This document shows, piece by piece, positions 35,031 to 43,792 of a stretch of 64,000 nucleotides of DNA. The notes under the pieces were generated by a model. It saw nothing but the letters and a program-made list of their open reading frames with translations. It did no database searches and was not told where the DNA came from. How positions within the stretch are numbered: the stretch's first letter is position 1; each line of letters starts with the position of its first letter. Source of the DNA: UBA2334 sp049653005 (GTDB lineage: Bacteria > Pseudomonadota > Gammaproteobacteria > Burkholderiales > Burkholderiaceae_C); contig JBASFL010000042.1 in assembly GCA_049653005.1 (NCBI GenBank), positions 1 to 64,000 on the forward strand. Direction: 5' to 3'. The position numbers and the translations under genes were made by a program.

Positions 35031-35506
35031 GTCATTGGCACCCCTGGTGGCAGACCGACTGCAATTGCCGGTTTTGATGGCACTGCAGTCATTCAACCTG
35101 ACGGTTGACCGATCGCCCCGTCAACCTTTACTGAATGGCTGCTCCAGCAGTGAGGAACTGGAGTTCTCGACCCGTTGCAGTCCTAGGATGCGGCGAACTC
35201 GCCGCCCGAGAGCCGTCGCTCAGCACTCGAGTTAGGCTGCATCGATGACAGACCATGACGTTGGCCAGTTGATGGCTTGTAGAGCTTTCTTCAGCTGGTT
35301 GGCAGACAACTTTCAGGCTGCATGCACCGGTTCAGGCACCCAAGAGCCGCGTTGTGCGAAAGTGACTCGCCCGGTCGGGCTTGGTTGCATCTGCTACTCT
35401 AGCAACGGCAACGGCGTGATGACCGGTCTCGGAAGACATCCGTGGGTTTGAGTTCAAACCCGAGAATTAAGACCTCACATATACCATCCGTCGTTGCCAC
35501 CCACCT
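35031..35506 (+). ncRNA. candidate retron msr-msd/leader RNA region (hairpin-rich)
   Basis: This 476-base stretch upstream of the reverse transcriptase has no convincing gene but many perfect hairpins: GGTTGAC/GTCAACC (35103/35120), CTCCAG/CTGGAG (35142/35158), GCGGCG/CGCCGC (35190/35200), GCCCG/CGGGC (35369/35376) and GGGTTTGA/TCAAACCC (35444/35454). A longer-range pairing, GCAG(T)CCTA at 35177-35185 with TAGGCTGC at 35233-35240, encloses the third. Retron reverse transcriptases are normally preceded by such an RNA, but I could not identify an unambiguous a1/a2 pair or priming guanosine, so its limits are open. Confidence 0.45.
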
Positions 35507-36454
35507 ATGACCACGGCAAACCTGCGATACCTGAAGAGCATTGACGACGTCGCTCGAGCATGCGGTGTCGAACCTGACTTCATCAGTGAGTACACGGAGA
35601 GCGCGGACCAGCAAAGCTACTACGAGGCTCTAAAGCTGAGCAAGAGGGGTAAGCGACGCCGAGGCGAGTATCGTGTCGTGTTTGCAGCCCGTGAGGAGTG
35701 GCTCAGGCAGCTGCACCGCGGCTTGGCTATGGTTGTGACCAACAGCGCGAACTTCGGCGAGCATGTCCAAGGCTTTGTGAAGAGGCGCTCGACACGCAGT
35801 AACGCAGAAAAGCACCTCGGCGCCAAGATACTACTGCATGCCGATATCAAGGGCTTTTTTGATGCAATCACGACGCAGCATGTGCAAACTGCATTCGTTG
35901 AGCATGGTGCCTCGCCGTCCATGGCCGAGACGCTTGCCAAAGCTTGCACCATAGACGGATTGCTGAGGCAAGGAACACGTTGCAGTCCGACAGTCGCAAA
36001 CATTGTCTGCTTCTCGATGGACGAAGCATTCCTTCGACTTGCGGCCTCTACTGGGTCCACCTATTCGCGATATGCGGACGACATCGTGTTCTCAGGAGAC
36101 GCGGTTCCTTCTGATGACTCTGTTCTCTCCATCCTGAATAGTCGTGGCTTCGAGCTGCGCGACGGGCAGTGTTTCCATCAGCGCCAAGGACGCGTGCAAT
36201 ACGTCACCGGGCTATCGGTTGCGGACCCGTCAAAACCCCGACTTCCACGGCGGCTGAAGAATCAATTGCGCCTCGTGATGTACTACATCGAGAAGTACGG
36301 ACTCGACGACCACTTCGAGAGGTCCAGCCAGTCAGACGGGGAACCACACGTTGTGTGGCTCGATGGCCTGCTAAGTTATGCGCAGTCCATTGAGCCTCAA
36401 TTAGTGAAAAAGTGGCAGCACGTATTCAGTGCCTCATTGGCTGGGCGATCGTAG
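35507..36454 (+). CDS. retron-type reverse transcriptase
   Basis: A 315-residue reverse transcriptase of the size usual for retrons. Retron-specific features are the NAxxH motif (NAEKH, 99-103) before the first aspartate motif HADIKGFFD (111-119), and VTGLSV (233-238), matching the VTG element that contacts the RNA primer. The QGTRCSP motif (155-161) and catalytic YADD (189-192) complete the polymerase core, so all three metal-binding aspartates are present. It would copy an adjacent structured RNA into multicopy DNA. No fused effector domain is present. The neighbour 16 bases downstream is convergent, so the effector is either that hydrolase, transcribed apart, or absent. GC content is lower than in the flanking catabolic genes, a sign of transfer. 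The start lacks a strong ribosome site. Confidence 0.88.
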   Translation: MTTANLRYLKSIDDVARACGVEPDFISEYTESADQQSYYEALKLSKRGKRRRGEYRVVFAAREEWLRQLHRGLAMVVTNSANFGEHVQGFVKRRSTRSNAEKHLGAKILLHADIKGFFDAITTQHVQTAFVEHGASPSMAETLAKACTIDGLLRQGTRCSPTVANIVCFSMDEAFLRLAASTGSTYSRYADDIVFSGDAVPSDDSVLSILNSRGFELRDGQCFHQRQGRVQYVTGLSVADPSKPRLPRRLKNQLRLVMYYIEKYGLDDHFERSSQSDGEPHVVWLDGLLSYAQSIEPQLVKKWQHVFSASLAGRS

Positions 36455-36470
36455 AAAAATTCGTCAAGAG

Positions 36471-38024
36471 CTACGGAAGAGGATTGACGTCTCTGACATG
36501 CTTTTCGCCTGTGACAACGTTCTCCCCATAGCGGATTCGCGTGCGAAGGCTTTCGAAGACCTCGGCTGCGCACGCATCCTGTGCGTCGGAGAGGTGGCTA
36601 CATGCGGCGGCAACCACGAACGAGGCCAGTTCCTCAAGCGCGGCGAACTTTTCGGAGGCCGCAGCAGGAAGCAACGGCTCGCGCTTGTAAGTTCGAACGA
36701 CCTGCAGACAAGCATCTGCAAACAGCGCCCGAACGTCTTGAACTTGACTGCTGATCCGCTCGATGCGCTGGTTCTTCTTGCTGAGCCTATGAAACAGAGG
36801 CTTCACCAACAAATTCTGCCTGCGCTGATCCGTACTCAGTTGGTCGAAGTCAGACTTGCGGCAGTAATAGAAGTACGCTGAAAACGAGGTCGTCGAAAGC
36901 TGCTTCAATGCGGCAAGACGGGCTGTTGGCGTCTGAACAATTTCACGAAGAGATGCCCCGGCGAGATGCAATTTCGTTGCAGCAGGCACAAGTGGGTCAG
37001 ATGCTATGGCACCGCGCACGGCATCAAGTGTCTTACGAAGCCGCTCAGGATTGTCTGTAGTCAGGCACAGCGAGCCGCAGACTGGCGACTCAGTGCCCCC
37101 CGTCTCCACAAAGCCGTATGTGGCAAACGCGAGGTGTACGACCTCAGCAGCTCTCTCATCTACTGGCACCGCTTGAAATCTGTCGGAAGGTACTGGGTGC
37201 GGTTCACTCTCAGCTGTAGGCAACCTATGGGTGAGCGCTGCCTCAATTTCGCGAATGAACGCCTTCATCGATGGGTAGATTCCCGAGGTTCGGTCCTTTG
37301 GCTTGCAGATGGACAAGTGGTCGGCAGACACCGGCGTGCCGGCTTCGCCTGGAATGTGCGGTTGTGCACTGCCTGGCGAGACCACGGTAGTGCCGACAGG
37401 TAGCCACCTGAGGATTCCCGGTAGCCGCATTGGTTGCGTTTCGCTGTAGACCCGTACCCTGATATCCAAGTCCTTCAATAGCTTGACGAACAATTGGTTC
37501 AACTCTTCCAGGTAGGCGTCGTCTAGCGCCAAGTCGCGGACCTGGGGATTGGCGCGCACGAATCTGAACCCGCTAGCCATCGATGCGAGTTTCGACCCGA
37601 AGTGCGGTGTTCCGATGAAGGCGATGCCCTTGACACTCTGTACGAGTTGCTTGTGCCGCTCAACGTCTCGCCCAACGCCCTGCTTCAGGGCTGTCTTAAT
37701 TGCGAGCCCCCCCAGACTGTGTCCGACAAGCACCAGATGGCCGCCCGCAAGTGCGGGTTCTGAAGCGAGGCATTCCAGGATCTCTGACGCCTGTCTTGGC
37801 AGAGCCATCGCATCCGCCTTCCAGCGCGACATGGCCGCGCCGTAGCCCAGTAGCCAGACAGGGCACTGCGTATCTTCCCCTAGCCATTTCGGCCAAAGTG
37901 TTGTGCTGTCCTTGCGGTCGGACATCCATGTGCTGCGTGTGTCTCCGTCCAAGCCGTGGATGAAAACAATGCTGGGCTTGCCGTCTGAGTTCACCGGCTT
38001 GTGTACTTGGAGTAGCTCTGCCAT
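36471..38024 (-). CDS. alpha/beta hydrolase (lipase/PGAP1-like) with unrecognised C-terminal domain
   Basis: A 517-residue protein. The N-terminal part is an alpha/beta hydrolase: HGLDGD (23-28), nucleophile elbow GHSLGG with Ser103, GTPHFGS near 138-144, and SADHLSICKPKDR (about 243-255), which supplies the catalytic histidine as in PGAP1-like esterases that act on lipids. From about residue 290 a second domain begins with FATYGFVETGG and includes FSAYFYYCRKSDFDQLS. It faintly recalls DUF3800 proteins but I do not claim that identity. Hydrolase-sensor fusions are frequent in defence islands as membrane-damaging effectors. AAAGG precedes the ATG. It converges on the retron-type reverse transcriptase with 16 bases between stops, so the two are not one operon. 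Confidence 0.75.
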   Translation of the reverse strand: MAELLQVHKPVNSDGKPSIVFIHGLDGDTRSTWMSDRKDSTTLWPKWLGEDTQCPVWLLGYGAAMSRWKADAMALPRQASEILECLASEPALAGGHLVLVGHSLGGLAIKTALKQGVGRDVERHKQLVQSVKGIAFIGTPHFGSKLASMASGFRFVRANPQVRDLALDDAYLEELNQLFVKLLKDLDIRVRVYSETQPMRLPGILRWLPVGTTVVSPGSAQPHIPGEAGTPVSADHLSICKPKDRTSGIYPSMKAFIREIEAALTHRLPTAESEPHPVPSDRFQAVPVDERAAEVVHLAFATYGFVETGGTESPVCGSLCLTTDNPERLRKTLDAVRGAIASDPLVPAATKLHLAGASLREIVQTPTARLAALKQLSTTSFSAYFYYCRKSDFDQLSTDQRRQNLLVKPLFHRLSKKNQRIERISSQVQDVRALFADACLQVVRTYKREPLLPAAASEKFAALEELASFVVAAACSHLSDAQDACAAEVFESLRTRIRYGENVVTGEKHVRDVNPLP

Positions 38025-38330
38025 GGGACCTTTCTATCTCGCATGGAAGATAGCACGCAGTTTCTCAGGAAGGGCCGAGGGGTCTGGCGCCGCGAAGTTG
38101 CTCTCGGCGGAGATGAAAACCGCACTGCCTGCGCAGCCAAACAATGGCCGTAGCAAAGCAGTACAACGGGGTGTTGAAGGCGCCTCATAAGTCAAGACTA
38201 GCTAACGCCATAGCAGCAGCCCATCAAAGACCGCTCCTGGCCGAATGCGAAATCTCAACCAGCTTCCGTACAGCAGCCATTCGGACCTGCCACCCCATCA
38301 GAAAGGCAGAGTGGCAGAACTTCCAGAAGA
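38025..38330. other. intergenic region upstream of the hydrolase
   Basis: About 300 bases with no supported gene, between the hydrolase start and the recombinase stop, both on the minus strand. It should contain the hydrolase promoter. No clear promoter or terminator could be placed. Confidence 0.4.
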
Positions 38331-38954
38331 TTAAATTTCCGTCTGCTCTGAAATCTCTAGCGCATCATCGACCTCGATACCAAGATACCGCACTGTCGAC
38401 TCCAGTTTGGAGTGCCCAAGGAGTAGTTGTACGGCAAGCAGATTCTTGGTGCGTCTGTAGATCAGCGTTGCCTTGGTTCTGCGCATTGAATGCGTTCCGT
38501 ACGCCGCGCGGTCAAGCCCCAGTTCATCGACCCAATGCCCAAGGATTCGCGCATACTGACGTGTACCAAGATGCGGAGATTCGTGCAGCCGACTTGGAAA
38601 CAGGAAATCCTCGGATTTTAATTGTGCCTGCTTGATCCACGCTTGCAAGGCGTCCCGCGTGGTCTGGGTGATCTCAAACTGAACAGGGCGTTTGGTCTTT
38701 TGCTGCATGACGATGGCTCGTGTCGCTAGCTGATCTCCATGACACACGTCGCGGACCTTGAGTGCCACAAGGTCGCATCCTCGGAGTTTGCTGTCGATAC
38801 CTAGGTTGAAAAGAGCCAGTTCGCGCACTCGGCCTTCCATTTGAAGCCGAACGCGAAGCGCCCAGATGTCTTTGAGCTTGAATGGGGCCTTTTGTCCAAC
38901 GATCTTGTCTTTGTTCCATGGCTCGCGATGAACTGAATTGGCAACGGTTCCCAT
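38331..38954 (-). CDS. small tyrosine recombinase/integrase
   Basis: A 207-residue recombinase holding little more than the catalytic domain. The catalytic set is visible: Arg58 in KLRGCDLVAL, HSMRR (His155, Arg158), GHSKLES (His181) and nucleophile Tyr190 in TVRYLG. The residue pattern is that of the short integrase-like proteins common in Burkholderiales, which lack a separate core-binding domain. GGGAG six bases before the ATG supports the start. It lies in the middle of the defence island and is the best candidate to have moved it, with the tRNA-Arg at 44322 as a possible target. Confidence 0.87.
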   Translation of the reverse strand: MGTVANSVHREPWNKDKIVGQKAPFKLKDIWALRVRLQMEGRVRELALFNLGIDSKLRGCDLVALKVRDVCHGDQLATRAIVMQQKTKRPVQFEITQTTRDALQAWIKQAQLKSEDFLFPSRLHESPHLGTRQYARILGHWVDELGLDRAAYGTHSMRRTKATLIYRRTKNLLAVQLLLGHSKLESTVRYLGIEVDDALEISEQTEI

Positions 38955-39251
38955 GACGGTCTCCCATCGAGTTGAGGGACCGTCAAGCTTGCGCCTTTAC
39001 AGCCTCCGCCGAAAGGGGCGTCGCAACTGCATTCTGGCATCCCTCACTTTCCGCTTTGCGGTGGAGGAATGGTCTTACGCTGTCGGCCATAAGCGAACTT
39101 TGACGGCCTCTGCTCTTTGGGCCATGGTTGGGTCATCAACAACTCCCCAGAGTTTGAGTCATCGCACAGCCTGTTCGACTGTTCGCCCTTGTCCCCTGTA
39201 CTGCTGCAGAATGACTTTGGAAAACCCATTCAAACTGAGCTCAGGGGCGTG
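38955..39251. other. divergent promoter region between integrase and dsr1-like gene
   Basis: About 300 bases. An open frame on the plus strand extends upstream of the dsr1-like ATG to 39117, but homology and the ribosome site favour 39252. The region must hold both promoters; no specific box was convincing. Confidence 0.4.
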
Positions 39252-42200
39252 ATGCAGTTCATAACAAATGGTCCAGATATACCGAATGCGCTCTTGCAGG
39301 CCCTCGAGGACGGTCGCGTGGTGTTCTTCTGCGGTGCGGGCATTTCCTATCCCGCAGGTCTACCGGGTTTCAAGGGTTTGGTGGAGCAGATCTACCGGCT
39401 GAACGGCACGACACTTTCGGACATTGAGCGCGAGGCCTTCGAGCGCGGGCAGTTCGACGCCACACTGGATCTGCTCGAACGGCGCTTGCCGGGGCAGCGT
39501 CTGGCCGTCCGTCGCGCACTGGCGCAAGCCCTGAAGCCAATGCTCCGTCGCAGGGGTGCCACCGATACACAGGCGGCGCTGTTGCGTCTGGCACGCAGCC
39601 GCGAAGGTGCGCTGCGATTGGTCACGACCAACTTTGACCGCATCTTTCATGTGGCAGCCAAACGCACGGGCCAAGCCTTCCAGGCCTACGCCGCCCCGAT
39701 GCTGCCCATCCCCAAGAACAGCCGCTGGGACGGACTGGTCTACCTGCATGGCCTGCTGCCTGAAAAGTCGGACGATACCGCCCTGAATCGGCTGGTGGTC
39801 ACCAGCGGCGACTTTGGCTTGGCATACCTCACAGAACGCTGGGCGGCTCGTTTCGTGAGCGAGTTGTTCCGCAACTACGTGGTCTGCTTCGTCGGCTACA
39901 GCATCAACGACCCGGTACTGCGCTACATGATGGATGCGCTGGCGGCCGATCGGATGCTGGGTGAAGTTACGCCGCAGGCCTGGGCACTGGGTGATTGTGA
40001 GCCGGGGCAAGAGCACCGGAAAACCGTCGAGTGGGAGGCCAAAGGCGTCACGCCCATTCTTTACACCGTGCCGGCTGGCACCTACGACCATTTCGCGCTG
40101 CACCAAACGTTGCACGCTTGGGCGGATACTTATCGCGACGGCGTGCAGGGCAAAGAAGCCATTGTCGTCAAACATGCTCTGGCCCGTCCGCAGGACAGCA
40201 CGCGGCAGGACGATTTCGTTGGCCGGATGCTGTGGGCCTTGTCAGACAAATCAGGTTTGCCGGCAAAACGCTTTGCGGACCTCAATCCCGCCCCGCCGCT
40301 GGACTGGCTGCTGGAAGCTTTTTCGGACGAATGCTTTCAGTACAGCGATCTGCCGCGCTTCCATGTGCCCCCTCACGTAGAAGTAGACACCAAACTTCGA
40401 TTCAGCCTGATTCGGCGGCCTGCGCCCTATGACCGCGCCCCGCCGATGCTATTGGCTTCTGGAGGCGTCAGCGGTAGCCAGTGGGATGACGTGATGTTTC
40501 ATCTGGCTCGCTGGTTGGTTCGTCATCTGGATGATCCCAGGCTGATCATCTGGATTGCAGAGCGTGGCGGGCAGTTGCACGACCGTTGGCCGTGGCTGAT
40601 CGAGCACGCACTGGATCGCTTTGCAGCACTGGAGCGTGATAGCAAGATCTCCGAGCGGGATGAAATTCTCTTGCACGCACCCAAGGCTATTCCCGGCCCC
40701 CTGATGCGCAGCTTGTGGCGACTTCTGCTCAGCGGTCGGGTGAAATCGCCATGGCGTGACCCCGACCTGTATCGCTGGCAAGGTCGTCTGAAGCGCGAGG
40801 GATTGACCACCACATTGCGTCTAGAGTTGCGCGAATTGCTCGCACCCAAGGTGGTTTTGAAGAAACCGTTTCGCTGGAGCGACGAGGATTCGGGCAGCAC
40901 CGACGAGCCCTCGCGCATCAAGCAATTGGTAGACTGGGAATTGGTGCTGGCCGCCGATCACGTGCATTCAACCCTGCTCGACCTTGCCGACGAACCATGG
41001 CAATCTGCTTTGCCGCACCTGCTGGAAGATTTCCAGCAGTTGTTGCGCGATGTATTGGACCTGTTGCGCGAGTTAGGCGAGGCCGACGACCGCAGCGACC
41101 GCTCATATTGGGATCTGCCATCCATCACTCCGCACTGGCAGAACCGAGGTTTCCGCGACTGGGTGAGCCTGATTGAATTGCTGCGTGATGCGTGGCTGGC
41201 AGTTCGCATGGACGACAGCGCACGCGCCACGCGCATCGCCCAGGTCTGGTTCGAGTTGCCATACCCCACCTTCAAACGCCTGGCCCTGTTTGCCGCGAGC
41301 CACGACGATTGCATCCAGCCCGAGCGGTGGGTGGATTGGTTGCTGGCGGAAGGCGCGTGGTGGCTGTGGTCCACAGATACTGGACGGGAGGTATACAGGC
41401 TATTTGTTCTGCAGGGTCGACATTTAGCAGGGGTCGCACAGGGCCGTCTGGAAGCAGCCATCCTGGCGGGACCTCCGCGCGAGATGTACCGGGACGACTT
41501 GGAAGCAGAGCGTTGGCAAGACTTGGCGGCCCGTTCCGTCTGGCTACATCTGGCCAAGCTCAATACATCGGGCCTTGTTTTGGGTGCGTCTGCGGCGGCA
41601 CGCTTGACGGAAATATCCACTGCCTACCCACAATCGCAGTTGGCAACCAACGAGCGTGACGAGTTCTCACACTGGATGAGCGGCACCGGTGACCCAGACT
41701 ACGAGGACAGCCGGGACGTCGACATTGCGCCCCGCAAGCGGCAGGAATTGGTGCAGTGGCTCACAAAGCCGATGCCAGAACGGCGGCCTTTCTACGAAGA
41801 CACGTGGCGTGACGTTTGCCGCACGCGCTTTTTTCACAGTCTGTCTGCGTTACGTGATCTTGCACAAGATGGTGTGTGGCCTGCGGGCCGGTGGCGCGAA
41901 GCTCTGCAGACTTGGGCCGAAGAAGGGATGGTGTTGCGCTCTTGGCGGTACGCCGCACCGCTGGTGCAGGCCATGCCCGATGACGTACTTCAGGAGATTG
42001 ACCACGCTGTCACTTGGTGGATGGAGGCGGTCTCCAAGTCCATCAGCCTGCACGAGGACATCCTCCTGAACCTTTGCCGCCGCGTCTTGGCGCTGCCGTT
42101 GGAAACCGGCTCGGGCTCTCGCATCATCCGCAATGGCGTCGAAACCTGTGACCCAGTCAGCTCTGCGATCAACCATCCTATCGGGCATGTCACCCAGGCA

Positions 42201-43085
42201 CTGATCAACTTATGGTTCAAGCAGAACCCGAACGACAACGATCTGCTTCCAGCGGACCTCAAGCCGATCTTCACCGCACTGTGCGATGTGCAGGTGGATC
42301 GATTCCGCCACGGTCGAGTGCTGTTGGTCTCGCGGCTGATCGCATTTTTCCGCGTGGATCGCACTTGGGGCGAACAGCACCTGTTGCCTTTGTTCAACTG
42401 GAGCAATCCCGTCGAAGCGAAAGCCGTGTGGGAAGGCTTCCTCTGGTCGCCGCGCCTGTACCAGCCGTTGCTGACAGCCTTCAAGTCGCAGTTCCTGGAG
42501 AGCGCAAACCACTATGCTGACCTTGGCGAGCACCGCCAGCAATTCGCGACCTTCCTGACTTACGCAGCATTGGGTCCGACCGAGGGATACACCGTGGAGG
42601 AGTTCCGATCTGCGATTGGCGCGCTTCCACATGAAGGTCTGGAGGAATCCGCGCAGGCGCTCTTCCAGGCGCTTGCAGGTGCGGCAGATCAGAGTGAGGA
42701 CTACTGGAAAAACCGTGCCCAGCCATTCTGGCAACAGATCTGGCCAAAATCCCGAGACCAGGCTACCCCACGAATCGCAGAGTCCTTGACTCGCATGGTG
42801 ATTGCCTCCCGAGGTGGGTTCCCGGCTACCTTGGCTGCGGTGCAGGACTGGCTGCAGCCTATTGAACACCCACACTACGTCGTGCATCTGCTGTACGAAT
42901 CGGGTTTGTGCAGCCGATTTCCAGCGGATGCATTGGGCCTGCTGAATGCCGTGATTGCCGACCAACAGTGGGGGCCCCGGGAGTTGGGGCAATGTCTGGA
43001 TCAAATCATGCAGGCCGCACCGCTCCTTGTCCAAGAAGCTCGATACCTCAGACTTCGAGAGTATGCGCGGAGACATGGTTCATAA
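39252..43085 (+). CDS. dsr1: Dsr1-like SIR2-domain anti-phage protein
   Basis: A 1277-residue protein with an N-terminal SIR2 domain: NAD-binding FFCGAGISYPAGLPGF (GAGIS at 28-32), TTNFDR (125-130, Asn127), YLHGLLP with catalytic His166, and GYSINDPVL (215-223). The remaining thousand residues are helical and Trp-rich with no recognised domain, the arrangement of defence-associated sirtuins such as Dsr1, which deplete NAD on sensing phage components and stop the infection. The N-terminal stretch MQFITNGPDIPNALLQA resembles what I recall of Dsr1 proteins, so that subtype is likely, not certain. AGGGGCGTG gives the ATG at 39252 a good ribosome site. It stands alone, divergent from the integrase, and ends at a terminator hairpin. 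Confidence 0.82.
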   Translation: MQFITNGPDIPNALLQALEDGRVVFFCGAGISYPAGLPGFKGLVEQIYRLNGTTLSDIEREAFERGQFDATLDLLERRLPGQRLAVRRALAQALKPMLRRRGATDTQAALLRLARSREGALRLVTTNFDRIFHVAAKRTGQAFQAYAAPMLPIPKNSRWDGLVYLHGLLPEKSDDTALNRLVVTSGDFGLAYLTERWAARFVSELFRNYVVCFVGYSINDPVLRYMMDALAADRMLGEVTPQAWALGDCEPGQEHRKTVEWEAKGVTPILYTVPAGTYDHFALHQTLHAWADTYRDGVQGKEAIVVKHALARPQDSTRQDDFVGRMLWALSDKSGLPAKRFADLNPAPPLDWLLEAFSDECFQYSDLPRFHVPPHVEVDTKLRFSLIRRPAPYDRAPPMLLASGGVSGSQWDDVMFHLARWLVRHLDDPRLIIWIAERGGQLHDRWPWLIEHALDRFAALERDSKISERDEILLHAPKAIPGPLMRSLWRLLLSGRVKSPWRDPDLYRWQGRLKREGLTTTLRLELRELLAPKVVLKKPFRWSDEDSGSTDEPSRIKQLVDWELVLAADHVHSTLLDLADEPWQSALPHLLEDFQQLLRDVLDLLRELGEADDRSDRSYWDLPSITPHWQNRGFRDWVSLIELLRDAWLAVRMDDSARATRIAQVWFELPYPTFKRLALFAASHDDCIQPERWVDWLLAEGAWWLWSTDTGREVYRLFVLQGRHLAGVAQGRLEAAILAGPPREMYRDDLEAERWQDLAARSVWLHLAKLNTSGLVLGASAAARLTEISTAYPQSQLATNERDEFSHWMSGTGDPDYEDSRDVDIAPRKRQELVQWLTKPMPERRPFYEDTWRDVCRTRFFHSLSALRDLAQDGVWPAGRWREALQTWAEEGMVLRSWRYAAPLVQAMPDDVLQEIDHAVTWWMEAVSKSISLHEDILLNLCRRVLALPLETGSGSRIIRNGVETCDPVSSAINHPIGHVTQALINLWFKQNPNDNDLLPADLKPIFTALCDVQVDRFRHGRVLLVSRLIAFFRVDRTWGEQHLLPLFNWSNPVEAKAVWEGFLWSPRLYQPLLTAFKSQFLESANHYADLGEHRQQFATFLTYAALGPTEGYTVEEFRSAIGALPHEGLEESAQALFQALAGAADQSEDYWKNRAQPFWQQIWPKSRDQATPRIAESLTRMVIASRGGFPATLAAVQDWLQPIEHPHYVVHLLYESGLCSRFPADALGLLNAVIADQQWGPRELGQCLDQIMQAAPLLVQEARYLRLREYARRHGS

Positions 43086-43089
43086 CCGA

Positions 43090-43133
43090 ATGCTGAGGCG
43101 GTGACAGCATGCCCAGCTCTCAGCATATTTTTT
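43090..43133 (+). terminator. intrinsic terminator after the dsr1-like gene
   Basis: ATGCTGAG (43090-43097) pairs with CTCAGCAT (43119-43126) and is followed by ATTTTTT, four bases after the gene's stop. Confidence 0.65.
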
Positions 43134-43510
43134 GCACATGAAACACATTCGTTCCTAGTCGTCGATCGAACATTGGTCGACTCCGGCCCTTGCGTCATGA
43201 TCCATAGATGGCCGCAACCAGCCTGAAGACGACTTTGCAGCGATCTGCGACGGTCGCGGGGCGCGATGGCGGTCGCTCGACCAGTCCGAATCAAGCGTCC
43301 GGCCCAAAGGCCGGTTCCGGGGGTGAAGCAGCCGGCTAGGCCGTGCCGCATCGCTCGACCGCTTCGGGCAACAACGGTCACTTGGAGCCCTGTCGTCCAA
43401 CGACCGAGATCAGCCTTCAAGAGCCGTTCGGGTCCGAGAACCAGAAGGCCGCTCCTGGCGTGAGCGCCAGTCCACGTACCCAGATTGCAGACGTCCAGAA
43501 AGGCCTAGAT
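43134..43510. other. gene-free stretch
   Basis: About 375 bases with only shadow frames and no recognised product. Several inverted repeats occur, such as GGCCCAAAGGCC near 43310. I see no function. Confidence 0.4.
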
Positions 43511-43792
43511 TCAAACCCAGCCTTGGCGCCATAGGCTCGCGTCGGTCAGCTCGCGCCAGTGCAGCAGATACACCTGCTTGGAGTGCACGGCCTCTAATTC
43601 GATCTGCTCGACACGCATCGAAGGTGGCTCGGGCTCGATGACCTTTGTGACAACGAAGTGTTTCTCGCGATTTAGCGGCTTCACCGCCGTCCACTTTGTC
43701 AGCAACAGCTTCTTCGGGCTAAGCGGGTTCTTTCGTGCGTGGAGAACGGGCGGCGAGGTTGCTACACCCCCGGGCTCAGGATTAGTTTTCAT
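43511..43792 (-). CDS. TIGR02450-type small Trp-containing protein
   Basis: A 93-residue protein whose core, LSPKKLLLTKWTAVKPLNREKHFVVTKV followed by LEAVHSKQVYLLHWRELTDASLWRQGW, is the hallmark of the TIGR02450 family of small Trp-rich proteins of unknown function. The ATG at 43792 is used; a TTG nine codons upstream is also open. The first 25 residues look unrelated to the family core. It lies between the dsr1-like terminator and the tRNA, with no operon partner. Confidence 0.75.
   Translation of the reverse strand: MKTNPEPGGVATSPPVLHARKNPLSPKKLLLTKWTAVKPLNREKHFVVTKVIEPEPPSMRVEQIELEAVHSKQVYLLHWRELTDASLWRQGWV

Noticed and set aside
34752..35108. 118-codon plus-strand frame running across the IS2-like right end
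   Set aside because: Out-of-frame shadow of the OrfB transposase that happens to read into the leader.
35103..35205. CRISPR-like repeats suggested by several hairpins
   Set aside because: The hairpins differ in sequence and there is no regular repeat-spacer spacing.
36429..36881. 150-codon plus-strand frame after the reverse transcriptase that could have been a co-directional retron effector
   Set aside because: It overlaps the reverse-transcriptase end and lies antisense to the hydrolase coding sequence, with no ribosome site or domain.
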